From NCBI RefSeq assembly GCF_002042965.1, contig NZ_MZNT01000005.1, positions 401,287 through 465,286 of the forward strand: 64,000 nt of DNA, in the 5' to 3' direction. Positions within the stretch are counted from its first letter, which is position 1; the number at the start of each line of letters is the position of its first letter. The notes below the pieces were generated by a model. It searched no databases, was not told where the DNA came from, and saw only the letters and a list, made by a program, of their open reading frames with translations. Below are positions 26,905-34,258 of this stretch, one piece after another. The stretch is from Paenibacillus sp. 32352 (GTDB lineage: Bacteria; Bacillota; Bacilli; Paenibacillales; NBRC-103111). A program made the position numbers and the translations under genes.

Positions 26905-29259
26905 TCAGTCGTGGATCAAGGGGCCCTGTTGGACCCCATGCTGAGCAGTTGAGCTGCGCAGCCTATATTCTCCGGGAGTGATTCCGTTGATCTTTTTGAA
27001 CACGCGAATAAAGTTCTGCGAATTATTGTACCGAAGCTTTTCCGCAATATCGGATATTTTGGCGTCCGTCGTCTCCAGCAGATGTCTCGCCTTCTCCATT
27101 CGGAAGGCAATTAAATATTCGGAGAAGGTCATTCCGGCCTCCGTCTTGAACATATGGCTGAACTGGGAGACCGGCATAGATACTAGACCCGCGAGCAGGG
27201 GCAAGGACAAATCCGTATCATAATGCTGATGAATGTGATCCAGTACCTTTTGAATTGTCATATGCTTGCGCTGAACTGTTCGGATACTAATGTGATCGAC
27301 CATAGGAGGATAAACGTCCGTTTTGAGCCATTTCACAATTTTGTGCGAGGTATTGAGCTCATTCAGACGCTGGTAGAGATTGTAGGCATGAAGATGAGTG
27401 CTGTTGGGGTCCATTTCAAATAATGCCCGTAAGGAAGCCGCAATAAGCTGGGTAAAGGACTGCCGAACATGCTCATGATTGAATAATTCTGTTCTTAACG
27501 CTTGAGCGAAATCATCCAGCAGGTTGTGAATGGCCGGTAAATTAGCCAGCTTAAGATGCGTCACGATCTGCTGCTCGATCTCATAAGGATAGGAGAAGGA
27601 GGATGGTCCCGGTTTGATTTGTCCGATAAACAGGACTCGGCCGCTTCCTTCAACCAGCTGATATTCCAATGCCTCCAGTGCTTCCCGATAGGAGCTTCTC
27701 GCATGCTCAAGACCTTCATAGCTATGCCCGATTCCAATGGTCACGGTTATATGAAGCAGGCTTTCGGATACATTGCGTATTTCCTCGGAAATAGAGAATG
27801 ACTTTGCTTTCAGATCCGTGAGCGACAGCTCCTCCGCGTCATGATTGATCAAGACGGCGATGTGGCCGCTGTGCATCTGGACAACCAAACCCTCCGAATG
27901 ACGGCTGACTATTTCCTTTGCAATGTTGATGACGGCATAATGAAAGAGATTAGCATCCTGCTCCGTATGACCTCTCATGTTATCCAACTCTATACAGATC
28001 GCCGTGTAGAAGGCATGCATCACAGGAATGTTGTAATATACCGCGCGTTCTCGCATGCTGCTATGGAACGGCTCGGTCAGCATTTTCTGAATAAAATTTA
28101 CTCTTAATAGAGGCATCGACTCTTCAATCTGTTTACCCAGAAGCTCATTGTTCTTATTTAACGATTCAAAATAATTCCGGATGAGGGCAAACTCATTCTG
28201 GTTTTTCTGGGCCTCCGCAAGGCCTCCCTTATTCTTGATCAGATCAATCAAAGATTGCAGGGCGCGATACCATCGTTTGGATAGCAGCCCCGTCGCAGCT
28301 GTACTGACCAGTACAAGCAGTAGACAGATCATAAAGGTCATTTGCTTGATCTTCTGCAGATGCCGCGTCAGATCGCTGTAAGGCACAATGGTAACATATT
28401 TCCATCCGTTGTAGTTCGATTTCAAATAATTGATCGACATGCTGCGTCCGTCGACTTGCTCGGTCATGAGCATTTCGCTGGCATCCGATGCCATCATCTC
28501 TCGGAAAAAGCCATAATGCTCGAACCGGTTCTGGATATGGCTTTTCGTTCCGTCCGAAAAGATGTTACCGCTCGGCGTGACAATAATCAGCTCCCTGGAG
28601 CCGAGCCGCATATTGCTGAATACGCGGAAGAACGTGGTATCGTTCAAATTGATGATCAAATAGCCAGGCTGCATAGGGTCCGTGGCATTGATTCTTCGGA
28701 CAAAGGTGACCTGATGGAAGCCGTCGCGGACCAGACTGGACTCGAGCTTATGGTCAAGCCATATTTTAGGGGGATTGTGGCTTATGGCTTCCCTTACATA
28801 TTCCGGCAGCACCTCTTCCCCCACCCTGCCCAGGTTCGGAGACACGACAAGCTGCTTGTCGGGACGGTACAAATATACGGCATCCACGTCCTCAATCAAT
28901 ACCTGCATGGAGTTTAGAATCGTCATGGTCATTCCCAAATTCTCGATATCCTCTTCGGGATTGGACAGCGAAAGAAATCGCGACAGCGTTGGATTGACCG
29001 CATTCTGAAGCGTAATTTTCTCCAACGTAATCAGCTTCTCGTCGATTCGCTGCTGAATTTGCAGCATGGTCTGTTTACTGGCAACACGGAGCTCTTCAAT
29101 GAATTTTCCGCTGGCGATATAATAAGCCGTGGCTCCCATAATCAATACCGGTATTGTTGCAAGCAGAGAAGCGATAATGAGCACTTTTCTGCGAACCGGT
29201 CCGGATGTAAATGCAAAAGGTGACCGCCATTTTCTTAGCATCCTTCTCCCCCATTCCAT
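26905..29259 (-). CDS. Membrane-bound AraC-family regulator (YesS type)
   Basis: A 784-residue one-component regulator. A transmembrane segment at about 28-48 and another at about 300-320 flank an extracellular Cache-like sensor domain. A cytoplasmic linker and a central region follow, and the C-terminal 100 residues hold the AraC double helix-turn-helix (L-P-L-L-A-G-L-V-S-M-P-V-S-Q-F-S-H-M-F-K; I-A-E-K-L-R-Y-N-N-S-Q-N-F-I-R-V-F-K-K). Homologues activate pectin and rhamnogalacturonan operons after sensing extracellular oligosaccharide or its binding protein. It precedes the transporter and rhamnogalacturonan enzyme genes on the same strand. A CcpA-like cre site lies 56 bp upstream. Confidence 0.88.
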   Translation of the reverse strand: MEWGRRMLRKWRSPFAFTSGPVRRKVLIIASLLATIPVLIMGATAYYIASGKFIEELRVASKQTMLQIQQRIDEKLITLEKITLQNAVNPTLSRFLSLSNPEEDIENLGMTMTILNSMQVLIEDVDAVYLYRPDKQLVVSPNLGRVGEEVLPEYVREAISHNPPKIWLDHKLESSLVRDGFHQVTFVRRINATDPMQPGYLIINLNDTTFFRVFSNMRLGSRELIIVTPSGNIFSDGTKSHIQNRFEHYGFFREMMASDASEMLMTEQVDGRSMSINYLKSNYNGWKYVTIVPYSDLTRHLQKIKQMTFMICLLLVLVSTAATGLLSKRWYRALQSLIDLIKNKGGLAEAQKNQNEFALIRNYFESLNKNNELLGKQIEESMPLLRVNFIQKMLTEPFHSSMRERAVYYNIPVMHAFYTAICIELDNMRGHTEQDANLFHYAVINIAKEIVSRHSEGLVVQMHSGHIAVLINHDAEELSLTDLKAKSFSISEEIRNVSESLLHITVTIGIGHSYEGLEHARSSYREALEALEYQLVEGSGRVLFIGQIKPGPSSFSYPYEIEQQIVTHLKLANLPAIHNLLDDFAQALRTELFNHEHVRQSFTQLIAASLRALFEMDPNSTHLHAYNLYQRLNELNTSHKIVKWLKTDVYPPMVDHISIRTVQRKHMTIQKVLDHIHQHYDTDLSLPLLAGLVSMPVSQFSHMFKTEAGMTFSEYLIAFRMEKARHLLETTDAKISDIAEKLRYNNSQNFIRVFKKINGITPGEYRLRSSTAQHGVQQGPLIHD

Positions 29260-29314
29260 CAGATGAAAGCCTCTATCGGGGCCTTGATTCTTAGAGCACG
29301 GAACTCCTCTTGAT

Positions 29315-29328
29315 TGAAACCCCTTTCA
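29315..29328. promoter_or_regulatory. Candidate CcpA cre site
   Basis: TGAAACCCCTTTCA matches the Bacillus catabolite-responsive element consensus TGWAANCGNTNWCA at 13 of 14 positions and sits in a longer inverted repeat (TTGAAA/TTTCAA). It is 56 bp upstream of the AraC regulator start. Catabolite repression of the rhamnogalacturonan locus is the inference. Confidence 0.55.
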
Positions 29329-29553
29329 ATAATCCGGTTAATTACCCGTGTGCTGCTGCGGGCAACCATTACGCCCTGACACGTCGATATCTAATAAATT
29401 GCTTTTAGAGCCATCTTATCATTGATAATCGGATGCAAGCTACAATCAATTAAAATGATTATGCAGAAAACTCCCCTGTATTCTTGCTGGCGGAGTAAAG
29501 CATGCCGTTCAAGATAATGAAATCGAATTAGGGAGATCCCGCCAGGAAAAAAT

Positions 29554-29775
29554 TTGAACCACCTATATTTTACCATATATTCCTATGCTACCATGACTTT
29601 GCATTCCCATTTTGCAACCTTAATCCTCTATTATGACTGCATTAACGATATCCAGTCCGGCGAATCGGGATTTGGAGGGGAGTTCCATACAACAACCGGC
29701 GGCTTCTATCTCCATGTGGAGTGTGGCGGTGCCGCACCTTGCTACGCTGAAAGCTGGATGGATGTGACGGACTAG
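29554..29775 (+). other. Open frame of doubtful status (possible gene remnant)
   Basis: A 73-codon frame whose second half (I-Q-S-G-E-S-G-F-G-G-E-F-H ... G-G-F-Y-L-H-V-E-C-G-G) is more protein-like than chance and more G+C-rich than its surroundings, but its start has no ribosome site. The frame remains readable after the stop as far as the IS element. I do not recognise a family; it may be the tail of a decayed gene. Confidence 0.2.
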
Positions 29776-29803
29776 ACGGTTAGCATCGACCATCAGCGCT
29801 CTT

Positions 29804-29811
29804 TAGTTATT
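29804..29811. repeat. 8-bp target-site duplication, left
   Basis: TAGTTATT directly abuts the left terminal inverted repeat of the IS element and is repeated exactly at 31896-31903. Confidence 0.9.
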
Positions 29812-29850
29812 GGCTATGTTAAATTCTAATGTTGATATATGACCAATTGA

Positions 29851-29875
29851 AAACCGCCTTGTAAAAAAGGCGGTT
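29851..29875. terminator. Internal terminator of the IS passenger unit
   Basis: AAACCGCCTT / AAAGGCGGTTT stem with T-rich sequence on both sides. It ends transcription of the passenger genes before the left end of the element and may also block read-in. Confidence 0.75.
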
Positions 29876-29917
29876 TATTTAACTATCGTACCTGTCCACA
29901 ATCATATAATGGACAAG

Positions 29918-30172
29918 TTATTGTAACTGATTCCCATATGGTTTCAAAAATTCACGCATTAACTTATTGGATAATGCCAGGGCTTCTTCACGTGTAGATG
30001 CGGGGGCAGATAACATCTTTCCATTCTCGGCGTCCCAAACGGTTTGAGGATCTCTATCTTCAGACTCGGACTGCTGGTCAGGTGTTTTGAGAAGCAATTT
30101 AATCAGTAATTTTTTTAAGCTCAAAAATAGTTGCCTCTGATAACAAGATAAGCCTATCGTTATTAACAACAA
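29918..30172 (-). pseudogene. Coding tail of the IS passenger gene, out of frame
   Basis: An open frame whose last ~55 codons look genuinely coding (D-P-Q-T-V-W-D-A-E-N-G-K, T-R-E-E-A-L-A-L-S-N-K-L-M-R-E-F-L-K-P). Its 5' part overlaps the 3' end of the lipoprotein gene in another frame. Removing one A from the run of seven As (30110-30116, minus strand) joins the lipoprotein frame (after E-L-K-K) to this one. It may therefore be the original C-terminus of the lipoprotein, lost by slippage, or a separate broken gene. No start codon with a ribosome site is visible. Family unknown. Confidence 0.4.
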
Positions 30173-30698
30173 AATAACTTACACTTACAGGTATACTAAG
30201 TTTTGTAGAAGGGTCACTTATACCTATTGCTTTTACTACATCATTTATATTTAAGTCTGGGATATCTATTTTATATAATCTATAAAAAGAGTCAGAGTTA
30301 TAGCATGTCGCTGTGATCTCATATAATGGATTTTTTAGTTCATATTGATAATCACTATAGTTTTTAAGTCCTTTTGATGAAAAAAAGTCTTTTTTGATTA
30401 TAATTTCATCTCCAATAAATTTTTGCCCTGTTGGATATTCAGAAGCATCATTATATGAATTTGCAAATCCTAAAAGCTTCTCAACATTCCAAGTTCCATA
30501 GAAATATTTTTCAGTTTCACTATCCAAATTTATACGATTTACAAGACAAGATTCGGATGTGTTTTTTGGAATAATAGACTCATCCGTTGCAGGTTTAGGC
30601 TCACTAGAAGTATTTGGATTTGATGTCATTTCAACATTTCCACAAGCCGTTGCTAGCATCAACATTATCATAATACAAACCAATAATATTTTTTTCAT
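30099..30698 (-). CDS. IS passenger lipoprotein, lipocalin-like, function unknown
   Basis: A 199-residue predicted lipoprotein: a short hydrophobic leader with lipobox (M-L-A-T-A-C), a Ser/Asn/Pro-rich linker, and a beta-rich domain starting Y-F-Y-G-T-W-N-V-E-K-L-L-G-F-A-N, a lipocalin-like opening seen in small exported Firmicute proteins. It lies between the transposase and the left end of the IS, transcribed in the same direction, so it is cargo rather than a transposition protein. IS1595 elements are known to carry passengers. The stop codon directly follows a run of seven As and may be a frameshift product. Confidence 0.7.
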   Translation of the reverse strand: MKKILLVCIMIMLMLATACGNVEMTSNPNTSSEPKPATDESIIPKNTSESCLVNRINLDSETEKYFYGTWNVEKLLGFANSYNDASEYPTGQKFIGDEIIIKKDFFSSKGLKNYSDYQYELKNPLYEITATCYNSDSFYRLYKIDIPDLNINDVVKAIGISDPSTKLSIPVSVSYFVVNNDRLILLSEATIFELKKITD

Positions 30699-30758
30699 AT
30701 TTTACACTCCCACAATAAAGTTATGTTTTCGCCTGTTTACTCGCTCCTTCTCGTTATT

Positions 30759-31181
30759 TCAGTGAGGAGTTGTTATCGTTCGGAGTTTGGTGTTTGTTTC
30801 ATTCACATTAAACAGGCAGGAGACGACCAACATATTTTTCTTATTCGACGCTGTATTCTCATATTCTTTGCTATCTATATAACGGAACCAAGCCAGATAA
30901 TGCTGTAAATATTTCGTTGTAACACCATTGAAGCGATCTATCCATTTTTTCAAACGGCTATGGTAGCTGTTGACGTTTTGGATATGGTACACGCCTTTTA
31001 CTCGCTGTTTTTCATCTGACTTAAAACGGTAATGAGCTAAGCCTCTCGCATTCGCATATGAACTGAATGCCCTCCACGAATCGGTGCAAAGCACGTTAGA
31101 GTCAGATAAATGACCACCAATCGCCTCATCCAATTTCTTTGTCCGAATACGCCCACGTCCAAGAACACCAGAGTAAGTCAT
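30759..31181 (-). CDS. IS1595 transposase, C-terminal part
   Basis: A 140-codon frame holding the second half of an ISXO2-type DDE transposase. C-T-D-S-W-R-A-F supplies the second catalytic Asp, and V-N-S-Y-H-S-R-L-K-K-W-I is the conserved block near the third catalytic position. It begins with ATG overlapping the upstream frame's TGA (ATGA, 31178-31181). Homologous transposases are a single protein, so either a -1 slip on the preceding five-A run or re-initiation at ATGA is needed to make it; a one-base loss is the alternative. Confidence 0.85.
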   Translation of the reverse strand: MTYSGVLGRGRIRTKKLDEAIGGHLSDSNVLCTDSWRAFSSYANARGLAHYRFKSDEKQRVKGVYHIQNVNSYHSRLKKWIDRFNGVTTKYLQHYLAWFRYIDSKEYENTASNKKNMLVVSCLFNVNETNTKLRTITTPH

Positions 31182-31804
31182 TTTTGACGATCACGGGCAA
31201 CCAGTACACACACTTGGTCGTTACTGATGCCACGATATTTGGCTTCGCCGCCACGTTTACGTGGCTTGCGATCGGCAATGTTCCGTTTACCTTTTTCAGA
31301 GAACAAGAAATAAGTCTCGTCCATTTCGACGATACCCTGGAAAGCTTCGGTTGGAATTTGCTTCAAAGCGGCGAGGATTTTATGCCGCCAGTAGAACAAG
31401 GTCACATGCGTAACTTCTTCGTGCAGTATTTCAGCACACTTACAAAGGGAAAAGCCTTCAATCATGCATTCAATGAATCGTACCCAAAGATGAGGTCTGC
31501 GTGTGCGTTGGAGAGGCGTGTTCGTAAGGTCGTTAAACGTTTGACGACAGAACTTACAACGGTAACGTTGACGTTTTACCTCCCCAGTACGTGTTTTTAC
31601 AACGTACTTTCCAAACCGCACGACCGAGTGATTTTTACAATGCGGACAAACAAGCCCATCCTTATGCTTCTGCTCTTGTATTTCATCTATTGCTCGTATT
31701 GGAGACACCATTCCCTTGGTTCGGGACTGCAAAAAGTAGATAAGCTCTCGCTTACCGCTATCATCCAATTCTTCGGCGAGCCTTTTCAGATCCTTTAAAT
31801 CCAT
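31178..31804 (-). CDS. IS1595 transposase, N-terminal part
   Basis: A 208-codon frame with the N-terminal half of an ISXO2-type transposase: a zinc ribbon (C-P-H-C ... C-K-F-C, residues about 53-85), a helix-turn-helix-like region (E-G-F-S-L-C-K-C-A-E-I), and the first catalytic Asp in V-E-M-D-E-T-Y-F (about 161-168). It stops at TGA after D-R-Q-K; the fused product would read D-R-Q-K-M-T-Y-S-G. The start is ATG 31804 with GGAGATG upstream and a sigma-A promoter at 31840-31868. Confidence 0.88.
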   Translation of the reverse strand: MDLKDLKRLAEELDDSGKRELIYFLQSRTKGMVSPIRAIDEIQEQKHKDGLVCPHCKNHSVVRFGKYVVKTRTGEVKRQRYRCKFCRQTFNDLTNTPLQRTRRPHLWVRFIECMIEGFSLCKCAEILHEEVTHVTLFYWRHKILAALKQIPTEAFQGIVEMDETYFLFSEKGKRNIADRKPRKRGGEAKYRGISNDQVCVLVARDRQK

Positions 31805-31839
31805 GGATAAATCATCTCCGAACCAAGGACGTTACCCTA

Positions 31840-31868
31840 ATTATAGAACGAATGTTCGTAGATATCAA
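31840..31868 (-). promoter_or_regulatory. Transposase promoter with LexA-like box in the spacer
   Basis: On the minus strand: -35 TTGATA (31868-31863), 17-bp spacer, -10 TATAAT (31845-31840). The spacer contains CGAACATTCGTTC (31858-31846), which fits the Bacillus LexA/DinR core GAAC-N4-GTTC. SOS control of transposition is inferred. Confidence 0.7.
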
Positions 31869-31895
31869 ATATCAACAACATAATTTAACATAGCC

Positions 31896-31903
31896 TAGTT
31901 ATT
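31896..31903. repeat. 8-bp target-site duplication, right
   Basis: TAGTTATT directly follows the right end of the IS element and equals 29804-29811. Confidence 0.9.
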
Positions 31904-31930
31904 AAAAAAGCTCTCCCAGCTTGGGAGAGC
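31904..31930 (-). terminator. Terminator of the 31937-32482 gene
   Basis: Minus-strand perfect stem GCTCTCCCA / TGGGAGAGC followed by TTTTTT. The IS element has landed at the end of its T-run. Confidence 0.85.
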
Positions 31931-31936
31931 GCACTA

Positions 31937-32482
31937 TTATTCCTTGGACAAAAGCTGCAGATTCACTTGCGAAGTATATGAAACGGATTGCATTTTACCC
32001 AATGTAATAGACGGAACGAAGCTGACTGTAACCTTGTCACCCAATGCATTTTTTGGGAAAAGTGAAGCGGTCACGTACTCTTGATCTTGCAACGATGCAA
32101 AGGATTTGGCTTCACGGATGCAGATCGTGGCTCCGGTCGGGGCAGTTTCGGTCCTAATGCACGGATAAGTCCGATGATCCTCCCCGTCCCAACTCCCGCC
32201 GCCCTCGATATTGGGATCGAATCGTGCAGTGGCAGTTGACTTGGCATTTAGCTTCTGAGGAAAGTTGTTTAGACTTACACTGCAAGGTTGATACATACCT
32301 ATTCCATTTTTTTGTTGGATGCTAAAATGGTTTACACTTAAAGCTGCATAATATCCATTGGTTGGAATTGGATGATATTCATACTTATTCAGCTCCTCAT
32401 TCCATATGGAGTAGATAAGATCGTCCGTCCTACTAGAAATTAGGTTCTTGTCGTCTTGATACTAGGGAAATGCTTTGTTCAT
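31937..32482 (-). pseudogene. Unrecognised gene interrupted by an amber codon
   Basis: ATG 32482 lies one base after the TAA of the upstream 65-codon gene and opens a 181-codon frame that runs to 31937. Codon 7 is TAG (32464-32462). The frame on both sides looks coding: before it M-N-K-A-F-P, after it Y-Q-D-D-K-N-L-I and then I-Y-S-I-W-N-E-E-L-N-K-Y. Without read-through, the only ATG-initiated product is 119 residues from 32296, with no good ribosome site. The C-terminal part is soluble, beta-rich and has a few cysteines; no family was recognised. Recent inactivation, amber read-through or a sequencing error are all possible. Confidence 0.6.
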
Positions 32483-32483
32483 C

Positions 32484-32681
32484 TTAACGCCGAACCTTGA
32501 ATTCACAATTGGCTTTTAAGTATTTACCGCCGTTTATGATAACGGATTCGTCTGAATGAGATTCAATAACACCTCCGTAGTCAATGATTCTGCCATTTTG
32601 CAAGACAGCTACATGAAATCGAAAATATCGGGCGTTATCAAAATCAATCTTATGCTTTAAAATACTCCCTTTTATCGGCAT
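32484..32681 (-). CDS. Small protein of unknown function
   Basis: A 65-residue protein, mixed charge and predicted beta-rich (R-F-H-V-A-V-L-Q-N-G-R-I-I-D-Y-G-G-V-I-E), with no signal peptide. GGAG precedes ATG 32681 by seven bases. Its stop codon is one base away from the start of the amber-interrupted gene downstream, so the two form a coupled pair. No family recognised. Confidence 0.6.
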   Translation of the reverse strand: MPIKGSILKHKIDFDNARYFRFHVAVLQNGRIIDYGGVIESHSDESVIINGGKYLKANCEFKVRR

Positions 32682-32838
32682 TTCATTGCTCCGTCCTTTA
32701 CCCTAGTTATATGTTTCTTCCATTATTAATGATCATACTAGATTTGGAATGTCGATTGTCTCAGAAACGTGATGCAAACGGTGACTATTATTGTCGATCC
32801 AACCAATTTTTTAACAAAAATAACCGTATCACGAAAAA

Positions 32839-32863
32839 AAACGACTACTCAACATAGCCGTTT
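32839..32863 (-). terminator. Terminator of the DUF6223 gene
   Basis: Minus-strand stem AAACGGCT / AGTCGTTT (one mismatch) followed by a run of Ts, about 67 bases after the stop codon. Confidence 0.6.
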
Positions 32864-32929
32864 CTTCTCTTGATTATGGGGTGGACGTAACGCATCGCTA
32901 TTCGAATTAACTAGGAGTACAAAGTCGGG

Positions 32930-33334
32930 TCAGCTGGTGCGACGGGTGCGGGCCAGTGTTAGCCCCGCGAGGACTACACCGGTCAGTCCCATCACGATAG
33001 CCACGATAGCCCCGGCCTTCCCGCTGCCAGTGCCGAAATCACCTGTGAAGTTAGTTAGATGCAGCCCGGCGTAGACTATGACGACTACCGCCATTACGAT
33101 GGCCACTATGGCCCCGCGTCGACCGGAACCATTGCCGATACGACCAGCAGAGCGAGCCAAGGACAGCCCGCCGATGATGGCGCTGATCAGCCCCACCAAC
33201 GCGTCCATTGCGGCCCATAATCGCCCAGTGGTAAATCCGTAAACAACATTACCGTTGGTCGCTTCAGCAGAGGCAATAGTTGGCACAAGTAGAAAACAAC
33301 AAAGCATTACAATGGAACAGAGCTTCATTTTCAT
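32930..33334 (-). CDS. DUF6223-family membrane protein
   Basis: A 134-residue protein with a cleavable-type signal sequence (1-23, ending A-S-A-E) and three hydrophobic segments. The last two follow near-identical glycine-rich lead-ins: S-G-R-R-G-A-I-V-A-I-V-M and S-G-K-A-G-A-I-V-A-I-V-M, so the protein contains an internal duplication. This is the DUF6223 pattern; its function is unknown. GGAG precedes the ATG. It is divergent from the two-component genes at 33572, which may regulate it. Confidence 0.8.
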   Translation of the reverse strand: MKMKLCSIVMLCCFLLVPTIASAEATNGNVVYGFTTGRLWAAMDALVGLISAIIGGLSLARSAGRIGNGSGRRGAIVAIVMAVVVIVYAGLHLTNFTGDFGTGSGKAGAIVAIVMGLTGVVLAGLTLARTRRTS

Positions 33335-33477
33335 TTGTTAACTTCTCCTTTTTTAGTTTTCCTTCTACTTCCAGATTCATTGTTCTTCCTGTTCTTTGGG
33401 AGTATTTCCCGCCTTTCACAGCCAGTTTACACTACAAATGTCGAGAACTTATGCAGATCCTCCTCTCTTTGCGTGGA

Positions 33478-33510
33478 GTTCTTTAAGAACCTGCAATATC
33501 ACGGTATAAT
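33478..33510 (+). promoter_or_regulatory. Promoter of the two-component operon with overlapping inverted repeat
   Basis: -10 TATAAT (33505-33510) with a weak -35 TTAAGA (33483-33488) at 16 bp. The -35 lies inside the inverted repeat GTTCTTTAAGAAC (33478-33490), a plausible binding site for the OmpR-type regulator encoded downstream (autoregulation, inferred). Confidence 0.5.
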
Positions 33511-33571
33511 TTCGGTAAACGAAATAACTTAAATCAATGGAAGCAGACTAAATGGGAAAGAGGCGATGGGA

Positions 33572-34258
33572 ATGGAACCGAAATTGCTGCTTGTGGAGGA
33601 CGAACCGGGCATGCTGGAGGAGATGGAGACCTATTTGCAGCGCGAAGGGTTCCGAGTATTGACCGCCTGCACCGGCAACGAAGCGCTCATGATTGCCCGG
33701 TCAGAACGGCCAGATCTCGTCGTGCTTGATTGGATGCTTCCCGGGAAAAGCGGTATCGAAGTATGCCGCGAGCTAAGGAATACTTCACATTGCGGCATTA
33801 TTATGGTCACGGCCCGCTCAGAAGAATCGGATAAAATCGTCGGTCTGGAAATCGGCGCAGATGATTATTTGACGAAGCCTTTCAGCTTGCGTGAGCTTGC
33901 TTCTCGCATTCGAGCTTTACTTCGCCGTTTGCGGGGACATGATGACAGGTTGATGGTTTTGGAAAGAGACAATTTGCTCATTTCCGAGGCCAAATGTCAG
34001 GTATTCAAGGACGGTCAGGAAATCCAATTGACACCGACCGAGTTCAAAATTTTGTTCACACTTGCGGGTCGTCCTGGCATCGTCTTTAGTCGGTTGCAAC
34101 TGTTAAAGACTGCTTTGGAGGATGAGTACATGGGGTACGAAAGAACGATGGATTCCCATATACGGAATCTTCGCCGTAAATTGGGAGACGACCCCTCCGA
34201 TCCTCGTTATATTCAAACGGTATATGGTTTCGGATACCGGTTCGGTGAACGTTCATGA
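33572..34258 (+). CDS. OmpR-family response regulator
   Basis: A 228-residue regulator. The receiver domain (about 1-115) has the acidic pocket E-D-E, the phospho-acceptor Asp in V-L-D-W-M-L-P, the Thr of V-T-A-R, and Lys in T-K-P-F. The C-terminal winged helix (about 130-228) ends with the typical V-Y-G-F-G-Y-R-F. ATG 33572 is preferred over ATG 33566, because GAGG lies eight bases before the former and only two before the latter. It overlaps the kinase gene by four bases (ATGA) and is divergent from DUF6223. Confidence 0.92.
   Translation: MEPKLLLVEDEPGMLEEMETYLQREGFRVLTACTGNEALMIARSERPDLVVLDWMLPGKSGIEVCRELRNTSHCGIIMVTARSEESDKIVGLEIGADDYLTKPFSLRELASRIRALLRRLRGHDDRLMVLERDNLLISEAKCQVFKDGQEIQLTPTEFKILFTLAGRPGIVFSRLQLLKTALEDEYMGYERTMDSHIRNLRRKLGDDPSDPRYIQTVYGFGYRFGERS

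Larger units (their letters stand above)
29812..31895 (-). mobile_element. IS1595-family insertion sequence with passenger genes (2084 bp)
   Basis: The element is bounded by inverted repeats: the left end starts GGCTATGTTAAATT and the right end, read inward on the minus strand, starts with the same 14 bases. The two match at 27 of the first 31 positions. Exact 8-bp duplications (TAGTTATT) flank it, the size typical of IS1595. Inside are an ISXO2-type transposase in two frames, a passenger lipoprotein, a further coding tail and an internal terminator. It inserted at the T-tract of the terminator of the 31937-32482 gene. The intact ends and duplication point to a recent insertion. Confidence 0.92.

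Noticed and set aside
32769..32782. Possible cre-like sequence TGCAAACGGTGACT
   Set aside because: Only 12 of 14 matches to the consensus, with both mismatches at strongly conserved positions, and not near a sugar gene.
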